This document shows positions 9,364 to 17,122 of a DNA stretch of 64,000 nucleotides, one piece after another (position 1 is the first letter of the stretch; every line of letters begins with the position of its first letter). Made by a program: the position numbers and the translations under genes. This stretch comes from Candidatus Obscuribacterales bacterium. GTDB lineage: Bacteria; Cyanobacteriota; Vampirovibrionia; Obscuribacterales; Obscuribacteraceae. The DNA is taken from positions 1 through 64,000 of the forward strand of contig JAIELX010000012.1 in assembly GCA_019752635.1 (NCBI GenBank), given 5' to 3'. A model generated the notes under the pieces. That model saw only the letters and a program-made list of their open reading frames with translations, was not told where the DNA came from and did no database searches.

Positions 9364-9870
9364 ATGACCAAGCTTATGTTGGCTACGATCGCATGCCTTG
9401 CTATGCTCCAAAGTCTGCCTGCTTTCGCGGAAAATGTCGATCCGGAAGTGGAAAAACAGCGCAACCAAGCCATTTCTTTGATGAGCCGGTCGAAATATCT
9501 CGACGCTTCCAAGATTATGGAGCACCTTGTTGAGCAGAACCCCCTCAGCGCTCGCGACCATTACCTGTACGGTGAAGCTCTTTACAATATGGGAAAATAT
9601 ATGGAAGCGGCTGTCGAGTTTAAACAGGCTAGAAACATTGAACCTGCTAAAGACGCATATGCCGCCAGATGCGCCGAAGCGTTCTTCGCCGCAGGACGCA
9701 AACAAGAGGCTACGGCAATGTGCGATCTCGCTATTCCAAAGTGCACGGACATAGGTGCCAAAAAAACTATGGAAACAATGAAGAAGCTATCTTCGGACAA
9801 TTTGCCAGTGTGCCCTCCGCCCAAGGATATCTCTGGTGAACAATCAGGTTCGGGGGGACGAAAGAAATGA
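9364..9870 (+). CDS. Secreted TPR protein, first gene of Tad-like cluster
   Basis: The product is 168 residues from ATG 9364, preceded by AGAGAG. The upstream in-frame start at 9325 was rejected because 9364 puts a clean signal peptide at the N-terminus (KLMLATIACLAMLQSLPAFA, cleavage likely before ENVD). The mature part holds about two TPR-like helix pairs (RDHYLYGEALYNMGKYMEAA, AYAARCAEAFFAAGRKQEA). Three cysteines occur in the C-terminal part. The stop overlaps the next start in ATGA, so it is translationally coupled to a TadE-like gene. TPR proteins are regular members of Tad pilus loci (TadD type), acting as periplasmic assembly or pilotin-like factors. That role is inferred from context. 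Confidence 0.75.
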   Translation: MTKLMLATIACLAMLQSLPAFAENVDPEVEKQRNQAISLMSRSKYLDASKIMEHLVEQNPLSARDHYLYGEALYNMGKYMEAAVEFKQARNIEPAKDAYAARCAEAFFAAGRKQEATAMCDLAIPKCTDIGAKKTMETMKKLSSDNLPVCPPPKDISGEQSGSGGRKK

Positions 9871-10397
9871 CGTTGAGTCTTCGCAAAGCCAGGGGGAGCG
9901 CCGCAACGGTAGAATTGCCGTTCGTGCTGTTCTTCCTTTTTGTGGTGATTCTGTTTCCCATTATCGATTTGAGCACAATTTGTGTTCGAAGCTACTACCT
10001 CTATCAGGCATGCCATAACGCGTGTTTGGTTGCTTCAAAAGCAAAAAGTTTTCAACTCACTTCCGGAACGGACATCTCCTCGAGAGATGTGGCTCCAATC
10101 ACCGTGGCCAACATCATTGCCATGCATCCGGGGATTGCAGTTTCCTCCGTTACCACCAGGATTGTGATAACAGATTTGAACACTCATGCCGAATCGTCGC
10201 AGACCACAAAACTAACAACGCCCGCAAACACAGGTCTAAATGCTTACCAAATTCGAGTTACAGTAACGGGCAGCTGCGATCCGTTGATTCGGTTCAACTT
10301 ACCATTCCTGGGAAATATCCCCGGGTTGACCGCCCCCATGCAATACACGATGACTGACCAAAATTTCGTTGAGAACGCGCAAGGACTGAGCCGCTAG
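9867..10397 (+). CDS. TadE-like pseudopilin family protein
   Basis: The product is 176 residues and begins with a short basic leader followed by G-S-A-A-T-V-E-L and a long hydrophobic segment (PFVLFFLFVVILFPIIDL). This is the TadE-like arrangement: a conserved Glu at the start of a membrane helix, with the remainder exported. Two cysteines follow shortly after the helix. The start overlaps the previous stop by four bases and the next gene begins ten bases after the stop, so the three genes form one operon. TadE/TadF are minor pseudopilins processed by a prepilin peptidase. No peptidase, secretion ATPase or major pilin gene is in the window. Confidence 0.75.
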   Translation: MTLSLRKARGSAATVELPFVLFFLFVVILFPIIDLSTICVRSYYLYQACHNACLVASKAKSFQLTSGTDISSRDVAPITVANIIAMHPGIAVSSVTTRIVITDLNTHAESSQTTKLTTPANTGLNAYQIRVTVTGSCDPLIRFNLPFLGNIPGLTAPMQYTMTDQNFVENAQGLSR

Positions 10398-10407
10398 GAG
10401 ATTGCCA

Positions 10408-12171
10408 ATGATAAAAGAACAACTGAGAGGCCAACGCGGCGCAAGTATCATGATTATGGTAATGATACTGGCGTTTTGTATTTTGCCGCTCTTCGGTTTG
10501 CTTTCTTTTGAAGTTGGTAGAGCGAATCTCGCGCAGCAGCAATTGCAAAATGCGGTTGACGCGGCGTCACTGGCGGCGGTTGCAACCTTGGCCAGTCAAG
10601 ATGATGCCGCCCCGGCCGCCGCTCACGCAAATTGCAAAAACGCTGCTCTACTGGTGTTTCAAGCTAACTCGATTCTCGGCATGCCCTTGGCACCAGCAAC
10701 CATCCAGGCGACGGGAAATACAAGTCCCGCTGCCGGCGCATCGCACCTGTTTTTTGAGTTTTTAGATCCTGTATCCAAAGCTGTGGTTCCGACTGGCGAT
10801 CCTCGCGGAAAGATCGTGCGTGTGCATGGCGCCATCGGTGCTGTACCAGCGTTCGGAAAATATCTCGGCATCGGTAATTTTGTTGTCCGCACCACGTCCC
10901 ACGGCGCTGTTCCCGAACTTGATGTCGTGCTGTGCCTGGACAACTCAGGTTCCATCGATGACCAAACCAATGTCACTTTGGTGCGGCGCCAGTGGGATCC
11001 CGTGCTAAACAAGATTGTCTACAAGAGCCCCGGATCAATGTCGAATGGCAAAATTTTCGATATAGCTACTCCGGGACTTAACGGAACCAGCTTTAACGGC
11101 ATCCCTCCACAATATCTGTCGATGGCTTCAAGATTCTGGTTCTCTGAACATTTGACGCAATTTTTCGGCGTTCCCGGGCTGCGCAGCGGCGGCGTCTATC
11201 CGGAAGCCGGACGTCCTCCGGGTAACTTCGCGGCCGGGGCTCCGACTTACGACGGCGGCTACAACGGTAAAGGCGTCTACACCGATATGGTGGTCAACAT
11301 AGACGGTAACACGACGTTTGGTGGAAAGACTGTAACTGATGGTGGGTTCACATACAATTTCCCCACTGTAGAAAGTATGGTCGAGGCTTCCAGAGGTAAT
11401 CTCGAAAACGCGGCGAACTATACCAACAGTAAAGCTGACACTAGTTTGCCTGCGATAACACCCCATACCGGATACCAGGCTGCGTACTTCAAAGCAGCCA
11501 AGGCTGCGTGCCAACCCATTCAAGATTGCCGAGACGCCAGCCAGCTATTCTGCAATATCATCAATACCGATACCCACGCACACTTTTCTATCGTTTCGTT
11601 TGACGGTATCGTCGGTAGTAATGAGACTTCAACGGAGTCTCGTCGTGATATTGACGAAAATGGCAACAACTCATATGGTGCCAATACAGCTTTCCATCAG
11701 CCTTTGAGCCCGTTAGATCCGGATCAACCGGATACTCGCTATAACGAGGCAATCACAGCTATACCGTTGCCTGTCGCTAAGGGGGCCACTAACATCGGTG
11801 CTGCAATCGATGCGGCTGTTACGCAATTGACGACAAATCATCGCCCCAATGCGGTTAAAGCGATAGTGCTCTTTACTGATGGGCAACCGACGGCTGGTAG
11901 TCCCTCGCCTCTGGCAGCGGCCAGAGCTGCGGCCGTGAGAGCTCGCGATGCCGGCATACCGGTTTACACCATCGGTCTGGCGCTGAATCCGGCTTTAATC
12001 GCTCCTCAACAGGCTATCTTGAACGATACTAATTCGAATGCCACTTCCGGTGGAATAGCAGGAATCTCAGGTCAAGGAGCAACTTTTAATTCGGTGACAA
12101 ACACCGCCGAGCTGCGCGAGGCCTTCCGGGAAGTCGCCAGAGCGCTTTGCCAACTGGTTCAAGCACAATGA
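10408..12171 (+). CDS. TadG-like protein with VWA domain
   Basis: The product is 587 residues. ATG 10408 is chosen over the in-frame TTG 10402 because TAGGAG at 10395-10400 is correctly spaced only from the ATG. The N-terminus has a basic leader, then RGASIMIMVMILAFCILPLF, a membrane helix of the TadE/TadG (pilus-assembly Flp) type, then the characteristic AQQQLQNAVDAASLAA. A von Willebrand A domain follows with the MIDAS motif DNSGS near residue 175 and a later LFTDGQPT. A long insertion rich in Gly/Asn/Pro separates the two parts of the VWA fold. TadG-family proteins are anchored and project to the surface, and VWA domains bind partners through a divalent metal. The stop overlaps the next start (ATGA). 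Confidence 0.85.
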   Translation: MIKEQLRGQRGASIMIMVMILAFCILPLFGLLSFEVGRANLAQQQLQNAVDAASLAAVATLASQDDAAPAAAHANCKNAALLVFQANSILGMPLAPATIQATGNTSPAAGASHLFFEFLDPVSKAVVPTGDPRGKIVRVHGAIGAVPAFGKYLGIGNFVVRTTSHGAVPELDVVLCLDNSGSIDDQTNVTLVRRQWDPVLNKIVYKSPGSMSNGKIFDIATPGLNGTSFNGIPPQYLSMASRFWFSEHLTQFFGVPGLRSGGVYPEAGRPPGNFAAGAPTYDGGYNGKGVYTDMVVNIDGNTTFGGKTVTDGGFTYNFPTVESMVEASRGNLENAANYTNSKADTSLPAITPHTGYQAAYFKAAKAACQPIQDCRDASQLFCNIINTDTHAHFSIVSFDGIVGSNETSTESRRDIDENGNNSYGANTAFHQPLSPLDPDQPDTRYNEAITAIPLPVAKGATNIGAAIDAAVTQLTTNHRPNAVKAIVLFTDGQPTAGSPSPLAAARAAAVRARDAGIPVYTIGLALNPALIAPQQAILNDTNSNATSGGIAGISGQGATFNSVTNTAELREAFREVARALCQLVQAQ

Positions 12172-12635
12172 TGATGGTGAGGAATTCGACGGACATGGGG
12201 AGACGAGAACGATCCGCCAAAGGGACGCTAGCAATTGAGCTAGCTGCTACTAGCGTATTCCTTTTGGGCTTTACTCTTATCAGCGTGGACATCGGCATGC
12301 TGCTTTTCGGAGCGTCGATTAATGACCGGGCTTGTCGTGATGCCTGCAGGGCTGCTGCACAAGCGAGGAATGCCACGCAGGCCACGCTGCAGGCGAACGC
12401 TGTACTGGCGCGACATCGAACGTCGGGCTTTGTGACTGCCCCCACACTCCAATCGCTTACTTTCAACGATTTTGGCGGGAATCCGCCGGCTAACCAGTCG
12501 CCCTTTGTTACTGTAGTTACCACCTGTACCTCTACACTGCCTTTTGCACCGCCGCAACTGCTGGGCAACCTTGTGAATAACTCTTTGACGTACAGGCAAA
12601 GCTATACTTTCCCAATTGTACGAGCGAACTTGTAA
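12168..12635 (+). CDS. Second TadE-like protein
   Basis: The product is about 155 residues from ATG 12168, which overlaps the previous stop by four bases. ATG 12195, with GAGG upstream, is an alternative. It shows the TadE signature: GTLAIELAATSVFLLG, with a Glu at the head of a hydrophobic helix, then INDRACRDACRAAAQARN resembling the post-helix region of the first TadE-like protein. It is the last gene of the four-gene cluster; 430 bases without a recognised gene follow. Function is inferred from family and context only. Confidence 0.75.
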   Translation: MMMVRNSTDMGRRERSAKGTLAIELAATSVFLLGFTLISVDIGMLLFGASINDRACRDACRAAAQARNATQATLQANAVLARHRTSGFVTAPTLQSLTFNDFGGNPPANQSPFVTVVTTCTSTLPFAPPQLLGNLVNNSLTYRQSYTFPIVRANL

Positions 12636-13114
12636 GGCTCCGTAGACTTACTACAGGCTTGTCCGGTGTTGTCCCTTCGCGCTGTCGGAGTCCGATATCA
12701 TTCGGCTATATGCCACCACTACCGGTAGCGCTATAAACGTATTCGATTTGATTTCTTGTATCGAAGCGGGGCCGAAAAACCTGTCAGGTGAATCCTCTCG
12801 GATTCCAGTCGCTATGAAAGAGGAATTAGCTGAAATTTATTTTTGACATTCATTACGAGAAATACTTATGTCAAGCTACTGATGCTTCGATACTCTAAAG
12901 TGCCGTACCTTCGTCGATTTCAGCGTGACTCGATTCAGCGGACGGATTGAAAATCGTCGGCATAAATCGATGCCCGGGGAGAACTACGGTGCATTGATGC
13001 GTATCCTCCACATGCGGTATCACTAAAATGTGTTGATTTTGTTGCTGTCGTCGGGTTAGAGTACCTTTGGTTGGTGTTTTTAATGTTAGCCGCGACTGGA
13101 ACTCCGAACTCTCA
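12636..13114. other. Intergenic region with a promoter
   Basis: About 480 bases between the Tad-like cluster and the DUF4388/TPR gene. It holds a good promoter (12843-12871) and an open frame (12646-12846) that lacks an ATG, GTG or TTG near its beginning. No RNA gene was recognised. Confidence 0.5.
12843..12871 (+). promoter_or_regulatory. Sigma-70-type promoter upstream of the DUF4388/TPR gene
   Basis: A perfect TTGACA (12843-12848) is followed after 17 bases by TTATGT (12866-12871), predicting a transcript start near 12878 and a leader of about 190-240 bases. Confidence 0.55.
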
Positions 13115-15724
13115 ATGCTCAATCAAATTTTGTTGCCAGACTCGCTGACCGTTCCCGGCGTCATCGAAGTCGCTTCTGTTCATCGATTAGTAACCGCTGA
13201 ACATATCATCCACAGTGACTCGGTGAAAACTCACGGAGTCTATCCTGCTTTGCTTAGTGCCACCATCGGAATCGATATTCGCGATCAAGTGATCAGGGTG
13301 GTATCTGACGACTTCGTCGGTTTGATCGGAGTTTATTACGGAAGCACCATAACCGGGGCGACAGTGCGAGGTCCCGGCGTTGAGCTTCAGGGCGCCGCCG
13401 CGCTCAAGATGTTGGTAACCCTTAATCACGGTGTCTACGACATTTTGGAGCTTAAGCGCGAAATAGTTGCGCGCAAACTCAAGCAGTCGCTCGGCCTTGA
13501 TATTGGTCAGTTGATCTCACTGTTTGACGCGAACCAGGATTGCAGTCTTGCTCAAATCGTGGAGCAGCAGATTTTTCTCAATTCCGTTGTAACTAGTCTT
13601 ACTTCAAAACTCGGGTTTGAAGTGGTATCACAACGGCTACCATTTATAGTGGATTTCCCGGAAGGATGGGATGAGAACTGCCCTATTGAGGAATCGTTTC
13701 CGAGACCTCCCCTTCGGCCCAACCTTGATGACGTGTTCTTCTTTGGACCTGATCCGAAAACTGAAGTAGCTGAGCTGAGCTGGAGCAACGATGCAAAGTC
13801 GGAGTTTGATCCCGAAAGCCTCGATGCCATACCGACTCCAGTTACTGTGGTGGTAGCTGCTCAGAATCAGAAGTTGGTTGTCATTCGCGATCTTGAGGAA
13901 ACATTGGCGCGGGCAAGGAGAGGAACCGCTGATCGGGCTGATGTCACCGGGGCCGTTTCGCGAATGTCCACTGAATTGCGCATGCCTCATGATCCGGGAA
14001 ATGGACGAAGTACAGGATCTTTTCTCAAAGGAAAAAACACTGGATCGTTTGTCAAGTCCACCGGTACAGGATCGTTCGTCAAGGGACGAACTACAGGATC
14101 GTTTGCCGCCGCTGCTGCTGCCACAGACCGTGGCGCGCAGCAGGACCTGAGCAAAGAGTCTTCTGAAATCTACATTGACGATCTGACTCGTAAGTCGTCT
14201 GTTGACCAGCGTAAGTTTATCGATACGGGGCGACACGAAGCTGTCTCTTTTGAAAGGTCGAGAAAGACTGCACGCAAAAACTTCGCGGCGATTGCCGCTG
14301 CCGTTTGCGTCGTGATTTGCTTCGGTGTGGGATTCACGATGATTCTCGGCGCCAACGAGTCGTTGTCCGAGGCAGATAGCAAACTACGTTGCGGCGATCT
14401 CGTTGGTGCTTGCGATTTGTACAACAAACTGCTCGCCAAGGATCCGAATAACTTTGCTGCATACGCCGGACGAGGCGCTGCTGTCGCGTTGCAATCACCG
14501 GATGCTGCGGTTAAGGACTATCAAAAGGCCCTGTCGCTAAAACCGGGTGCTACGGCTATTCGCGAGAAGTTTGCCGATTTGCTTTTGCGCCAGGGCAAAG
14601 TGGCCCAAGCAATAGCACAGGCAAAAATTATTCTTGCTGGCGAGCCTGCTAATGTAAATGCTAGTCGCGTCCAGGGAATCTGTCTGATCAAACTTGGCAG
14701 CTTCTCCGATGCGATTGCTCCTCTGCGAACGGCCCTTGCATCGCAATCAGGAAACCGTGCGGAGCTTTGCTACTACCTCTATAAAGCAACCGCCCATATC
14801 GGGCGCAAAGACGAAGCTGCCTTGTATATAGAGGAAGCTGTTCAGTTGGCTCCGACCAACGTTCGTTACCTGATTGACCGCGCGCGGTTTAGAATTTCTT
14901 CTGCTAACTATGCAAATGCGATGAAGGATTTGACGGAAGCAGGCAAGCTGGCGCCGCTCAATCCGGAACCTCGGTATTTGATTGGCATTTGCGCTTACGA
15001 ACAAAGCAATCTCAAGCACGCCATCGCTTCGTGGACGGAAGCGCTTAACCGCGGATTCGATCACCCTGATCTATACAAGCACCGTGGACACGCACTTTTT
15101 GAAAGTGGTGCTTTCGCTGCGTCAGTGCATGACCTTGATCGCTACCTTGCGGCGAAGCCTGACGACAAGATCGCGCGTCAACGCCGAGAAAGCGCAATGA
15201 CTCAGGTGAAGCGCACCAATCCCAGCGCTAGAGTTATCGATGCACCTCAAGCTAAGACGCTGAGAACTGCAGTCTATTACGGTAGCAATGCCGTCGATTC
15301 GGGCTATAAAGCCTTGCAGGCAGGCGACGACGCAAGCGCTGTAAGACTTTTGAACAAGGCCGTTCAGGCGGATCCGAACAATGCCACGGCGCGAAAATAT
15401 TTGGCATACGCTCATCTTCACTCCGGCAGCATGGACAAAGCTGTGGCCCAGTTCCAAGCTTGGAACTATTTGCAGCCGATTCCTCCTTCTGAAATGTTTC
15501 TGTTCGGAAGGACTTTAATGAAAGCCGGCAAGTACGCGCAGGCTGCACAAGTGTTTGATGATCTTGTCAATGCTGATCCCGGCAACAGTTCCGCGCGCGT
15601 TCAGTTGATCAAGGCGTTCTCGCTGGCCGGTCAGACCGAACGTGCTCGGTCCATCTGCCTGAAGTCCATGTCCGAGGCGAAGGACAAAACTGAGTATGAA
15701 TCGTACCGGGTTGTGATGCCGTAG
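13115..15724 (+). CDS. DUF4388-like domain / TGSF-repeat linker / membrane helix / TPR protein
   Basis: The frame opens at TTG 13067; ATG 13115 is preferred, giving 869 residues, but neither has a good Shine-Dalgarno. The first 130 residues resemble a DUF4388 (PatA N-terminal type) fold, ending in GLIGVYYGSTITGATVRGPG and G-A-A-A-L-K-M-L-V-T-L-N-H-G-V-Y-D. A linker follows with four TGSF units (nucleotides 14014-14106). One membrane helix (nucleotides about 14280-14350, AIAAAVCVVICFGVGFTMIL) precedes at least ten TPR-like repeats running to the C-terminus. The order suggests a cytoplasmic sensing or interaction domain joined to extracytoplasmic TPRs. The function is not known. It stands alone behind its own promoter. 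Confidence 0.8.
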   Translation: MLNQILLPDSLTVPGVIEVASVHRLVTAEHIIHSDSVKTHGVYPALLSATIGIDIRDQVIRVVSDDFVGLIGVYYGSTITGATVRGPGVELQGAAALKMLVTLNHGVYDILELKREIVARKLKQSLGLDIGQLISLFDANQDCSLAQIVEQQIFLNSVVTSLTSKLGFEVVSQRLPFIVDFPEGWDENCPIEESFPRPPLRPNLDDVFFFGPDPKTEVAELSWSNDAKSEFDPESLDAIPTPVTVVVAAQNQKLVVIRDLEETLARARRGTADRADVTGAVSRMSTELRMPHDPGNGRSTGSFLKGKNTGSFVKSTGTGSFVKGRTTGSFAAAAAATDRGAQQDLSKESSEIYIDDLTRKSSVDQRKFIDTGRHEAVSFERSRKTARKNFAAIAAAVCVVICFGVGFTMILGANESLSEADSKLRCGDLVGACDLYNKLLAKDPNNFAAYAGRGAAVALQSPDAAVKDYQKALSLKPGATAIREKFADLLLRQGKVAQAIAQAKIILAGEPANVNASRVQGICLIKLGSFSDAIAPLRTALASQSGNRAELCYYLYKATAHIGRKDEAALYIEEAVQLAPTNVRYLIDRARFRISSANYANAMKDLTEAGKLAPLNPEPRYLIGICAYEQSNLKHAIASWTEALNRGFDHPDLYKHRGHALFESGAFAASVHDLDRYLAAKPDDKIARQRRESAMTQVKRTNPSARVIDAPQAKTLRTAVYYGSNAVDSGYKALQAGDDASAVRLLNKAVQADPNNATARKYLAYAHLHSGSMDKAVAQFQAWNYLQPIPPSEMFLFGRTLMKAGKYAQAAQVFDDLVNADPGNSSARVQLIKAFSLAGQTERARSICLKSMSEAKDKTEYESYRVVMP

Positions 15725-15746
15725 ATTCGATTTTTTGACATGGGTG

Positions 15747-16232
15747 CTAGTTTCTAAGGGGATTCGAGGGAACACCAAGAAATCCGGAATCCTTGCCTGC
15801 GGCTTGAAGTCCATGCTCAGTGAAGTAGACCTCGCCCAGGTGCACAGCTTTTCTGGTTTGGCACCGTCCAGAGGCGTCGGTGCACGACCACCCGGCGTTT
15901 TTGTGAACTTTGGTGCGCAGCTTCGTCCAGCGATAGCCCCGTGCGTCTAGAAACGAGACAACCTTGTTCTCTGCGTCGTAGGAGATTTCGGTGAAGAATT
16001 TGGTTGCGATGCCAATTCTGTCGGCGTAGCGAAATGCTGTAATTCTGCCGAGAGCGTCTTTGCGAATCGCCTTTTCAGCAAGCTTTACGGTAGGTGCAGG
16101 CTGTTGGACCGCGGCGAACGAAACGATTTCTTGCGTCGAGCGCAGTCTGACGCGGTCGGCAATCGTTAAGATCAAGGGACGCCATTCGCCTGAAACGTTC
16201 GGAAGTTCTGCCACGCTATAAGATGCAACCAT
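15747..16232 (-). CDS. Hypothetical protein, 161 residues
   Basis: It starts at ATG 16232, seven bases after a GAGGGGGG Shine-Dalgarno. It has no signal peptide or membrane segment. The middle (about residues 60-110) has alternating hydrophobic/polar beta-type sequence (LGRITAFRYADRIGI, FTEISYDAENKVVSF) resembling short hydrophilic beta-repeats of the YD/RHS-like kind. Two cysteines lie in WSCTDASGRC. The C-terminus (VYFTEHGLQ) is also beta-like. It is convergent with the TPR gene and in line, 96 bases downstream, with the response regulator. No family is assigned. Confidence 0.7.
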   Translation of the reverse strand: MVASYSVAELPNVSGEWRPLILTIADRVRLRSTQEIVSFAAVQQPAPTVKLAEKAIRKDALGRITAFRYADRIGIATKFFTEISYDAENKVVSFLDARGYRWTKLRTKVHKNAGWSCTDASGRCQTRKAVHLGEVYFTEHGLQAAGKDSGFLGVPSNPLRN

Positions 16233-16328
16233 TGCTCAACCCCCCTCAAAGTTCCCTTGCTTTGAATCTAATGGGAAATTGTTGCCATTTGGTACCCGCG
16301 AAGGCACAATTCCGGAAAGTACCAATAG

Positions 16329-17018
16329 TCAGGCTCTCTCGGGTTGGTCGGAGATGATTTTGTAGCCGGAACCGTGCACGTTGACAATTAAAGACTCTTT
16401 GTCCGGCAAATCTATCTTCTGGCGTAATTTGCGGACAGTGGTGCGAACGGTATCAGGCAGGCGCTCCGAATCGGACGGCCATACACGGTTTAGTAGTGTT
16501 TCCTGGCTGAAGACTTCGCCCGGGTGCACCAGCAAAAAGTGCAGAAGGGCGAATTCCAGGGGCGAGAGCTTTGCCTCCTCCTCCTCCCTCCAGACCTGCT
16601 TCGAAGTCATGTCCATTGTCAGGTGCCGGAGCTTTATCGAGTCTGCCAGGGAGCTGCTAGTTCGCTTTAGAATGGCTTGCACGCGCGCCACTAGTTCTTT
16701 CGGGTGGAAGGGTTTGGTCAGGTAATCGTCCACTCCGGCTGTGAAGCCCGCCATCTTGTCCTCCAGCGCGGCTTTGCCGGTTAGCATCAAAATTGGAGTT
16801 GCACCGCCCCGGCTACGGAATTTGCGCGCCAGATCAATTCCGTTGATACCGGGCAGCTCTACGTCAAGGATGATGAGGTCATACTCGTACTGGTGAAGAA
16901 ATTCCGACGCCAACTTGCCGTCAGCCACTATATCCAAAGTGTGCTTTTCCAGCTCCAATGGATCTTCGATCGTAGCGGCTACGCCCGGATCGTCTTCTAC
17001 TATAAGAATTTTTGCCAT
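16329..17018 (-). CDS. OmpR/PhoB-family response regulator
   Basis: The product is 229 residues from the ATG that gives MAKILIVEDD; an upstream ATG at 17036 would add six residues. The receiver domain (about 1-118) has the acidic pair in VEDD, the phospho-acceptor Asp52 in LIILDVELPG, the Thr in LMLTGKA and the Lys in TKPFHPKELV. The C-terminal winged helix (about 130-225) has LSPLEFALLHFLLVHPGEV and RLPDTVRTTVRKLRQK, typical of OmpR-type DNA binding, ending in VHGSGYKI. The gene is divergent from the tandem histidine kinase across about 105 bases, so the two probably form a two-component system sharing a control region. Confidence 0.95.
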   Translation of the reverse strand: MAKILIVEDDPGVAATIEDPLELEKHTLDIVADGKLASEFLHQYEYDLIILDVELPGINGIDLARKFRSRGGATPILMLTGKAALEDKMAGFTAGVDDYLTKPFHPKELVARVQAILKRTSSSLADSIKLRHLTMDMTSKQVWREEEEAKLSPLEFALLHFLLVHPGEVFSQETLLNRVWPSDSERLPDTVRTTVRKLRQKIDLPDKESLIVNVHGSGYKIISDQPERA

Positions 17019-17122
17019 GGAGACACCATCCGTCATCGCTGAGGGGTAGATTATATTGTAACCATGGCCGCTTAGCTAATTCTTTGCAGTCATCGCCGTT
17101 CTTGGGAGATGCATCGCAAGCA

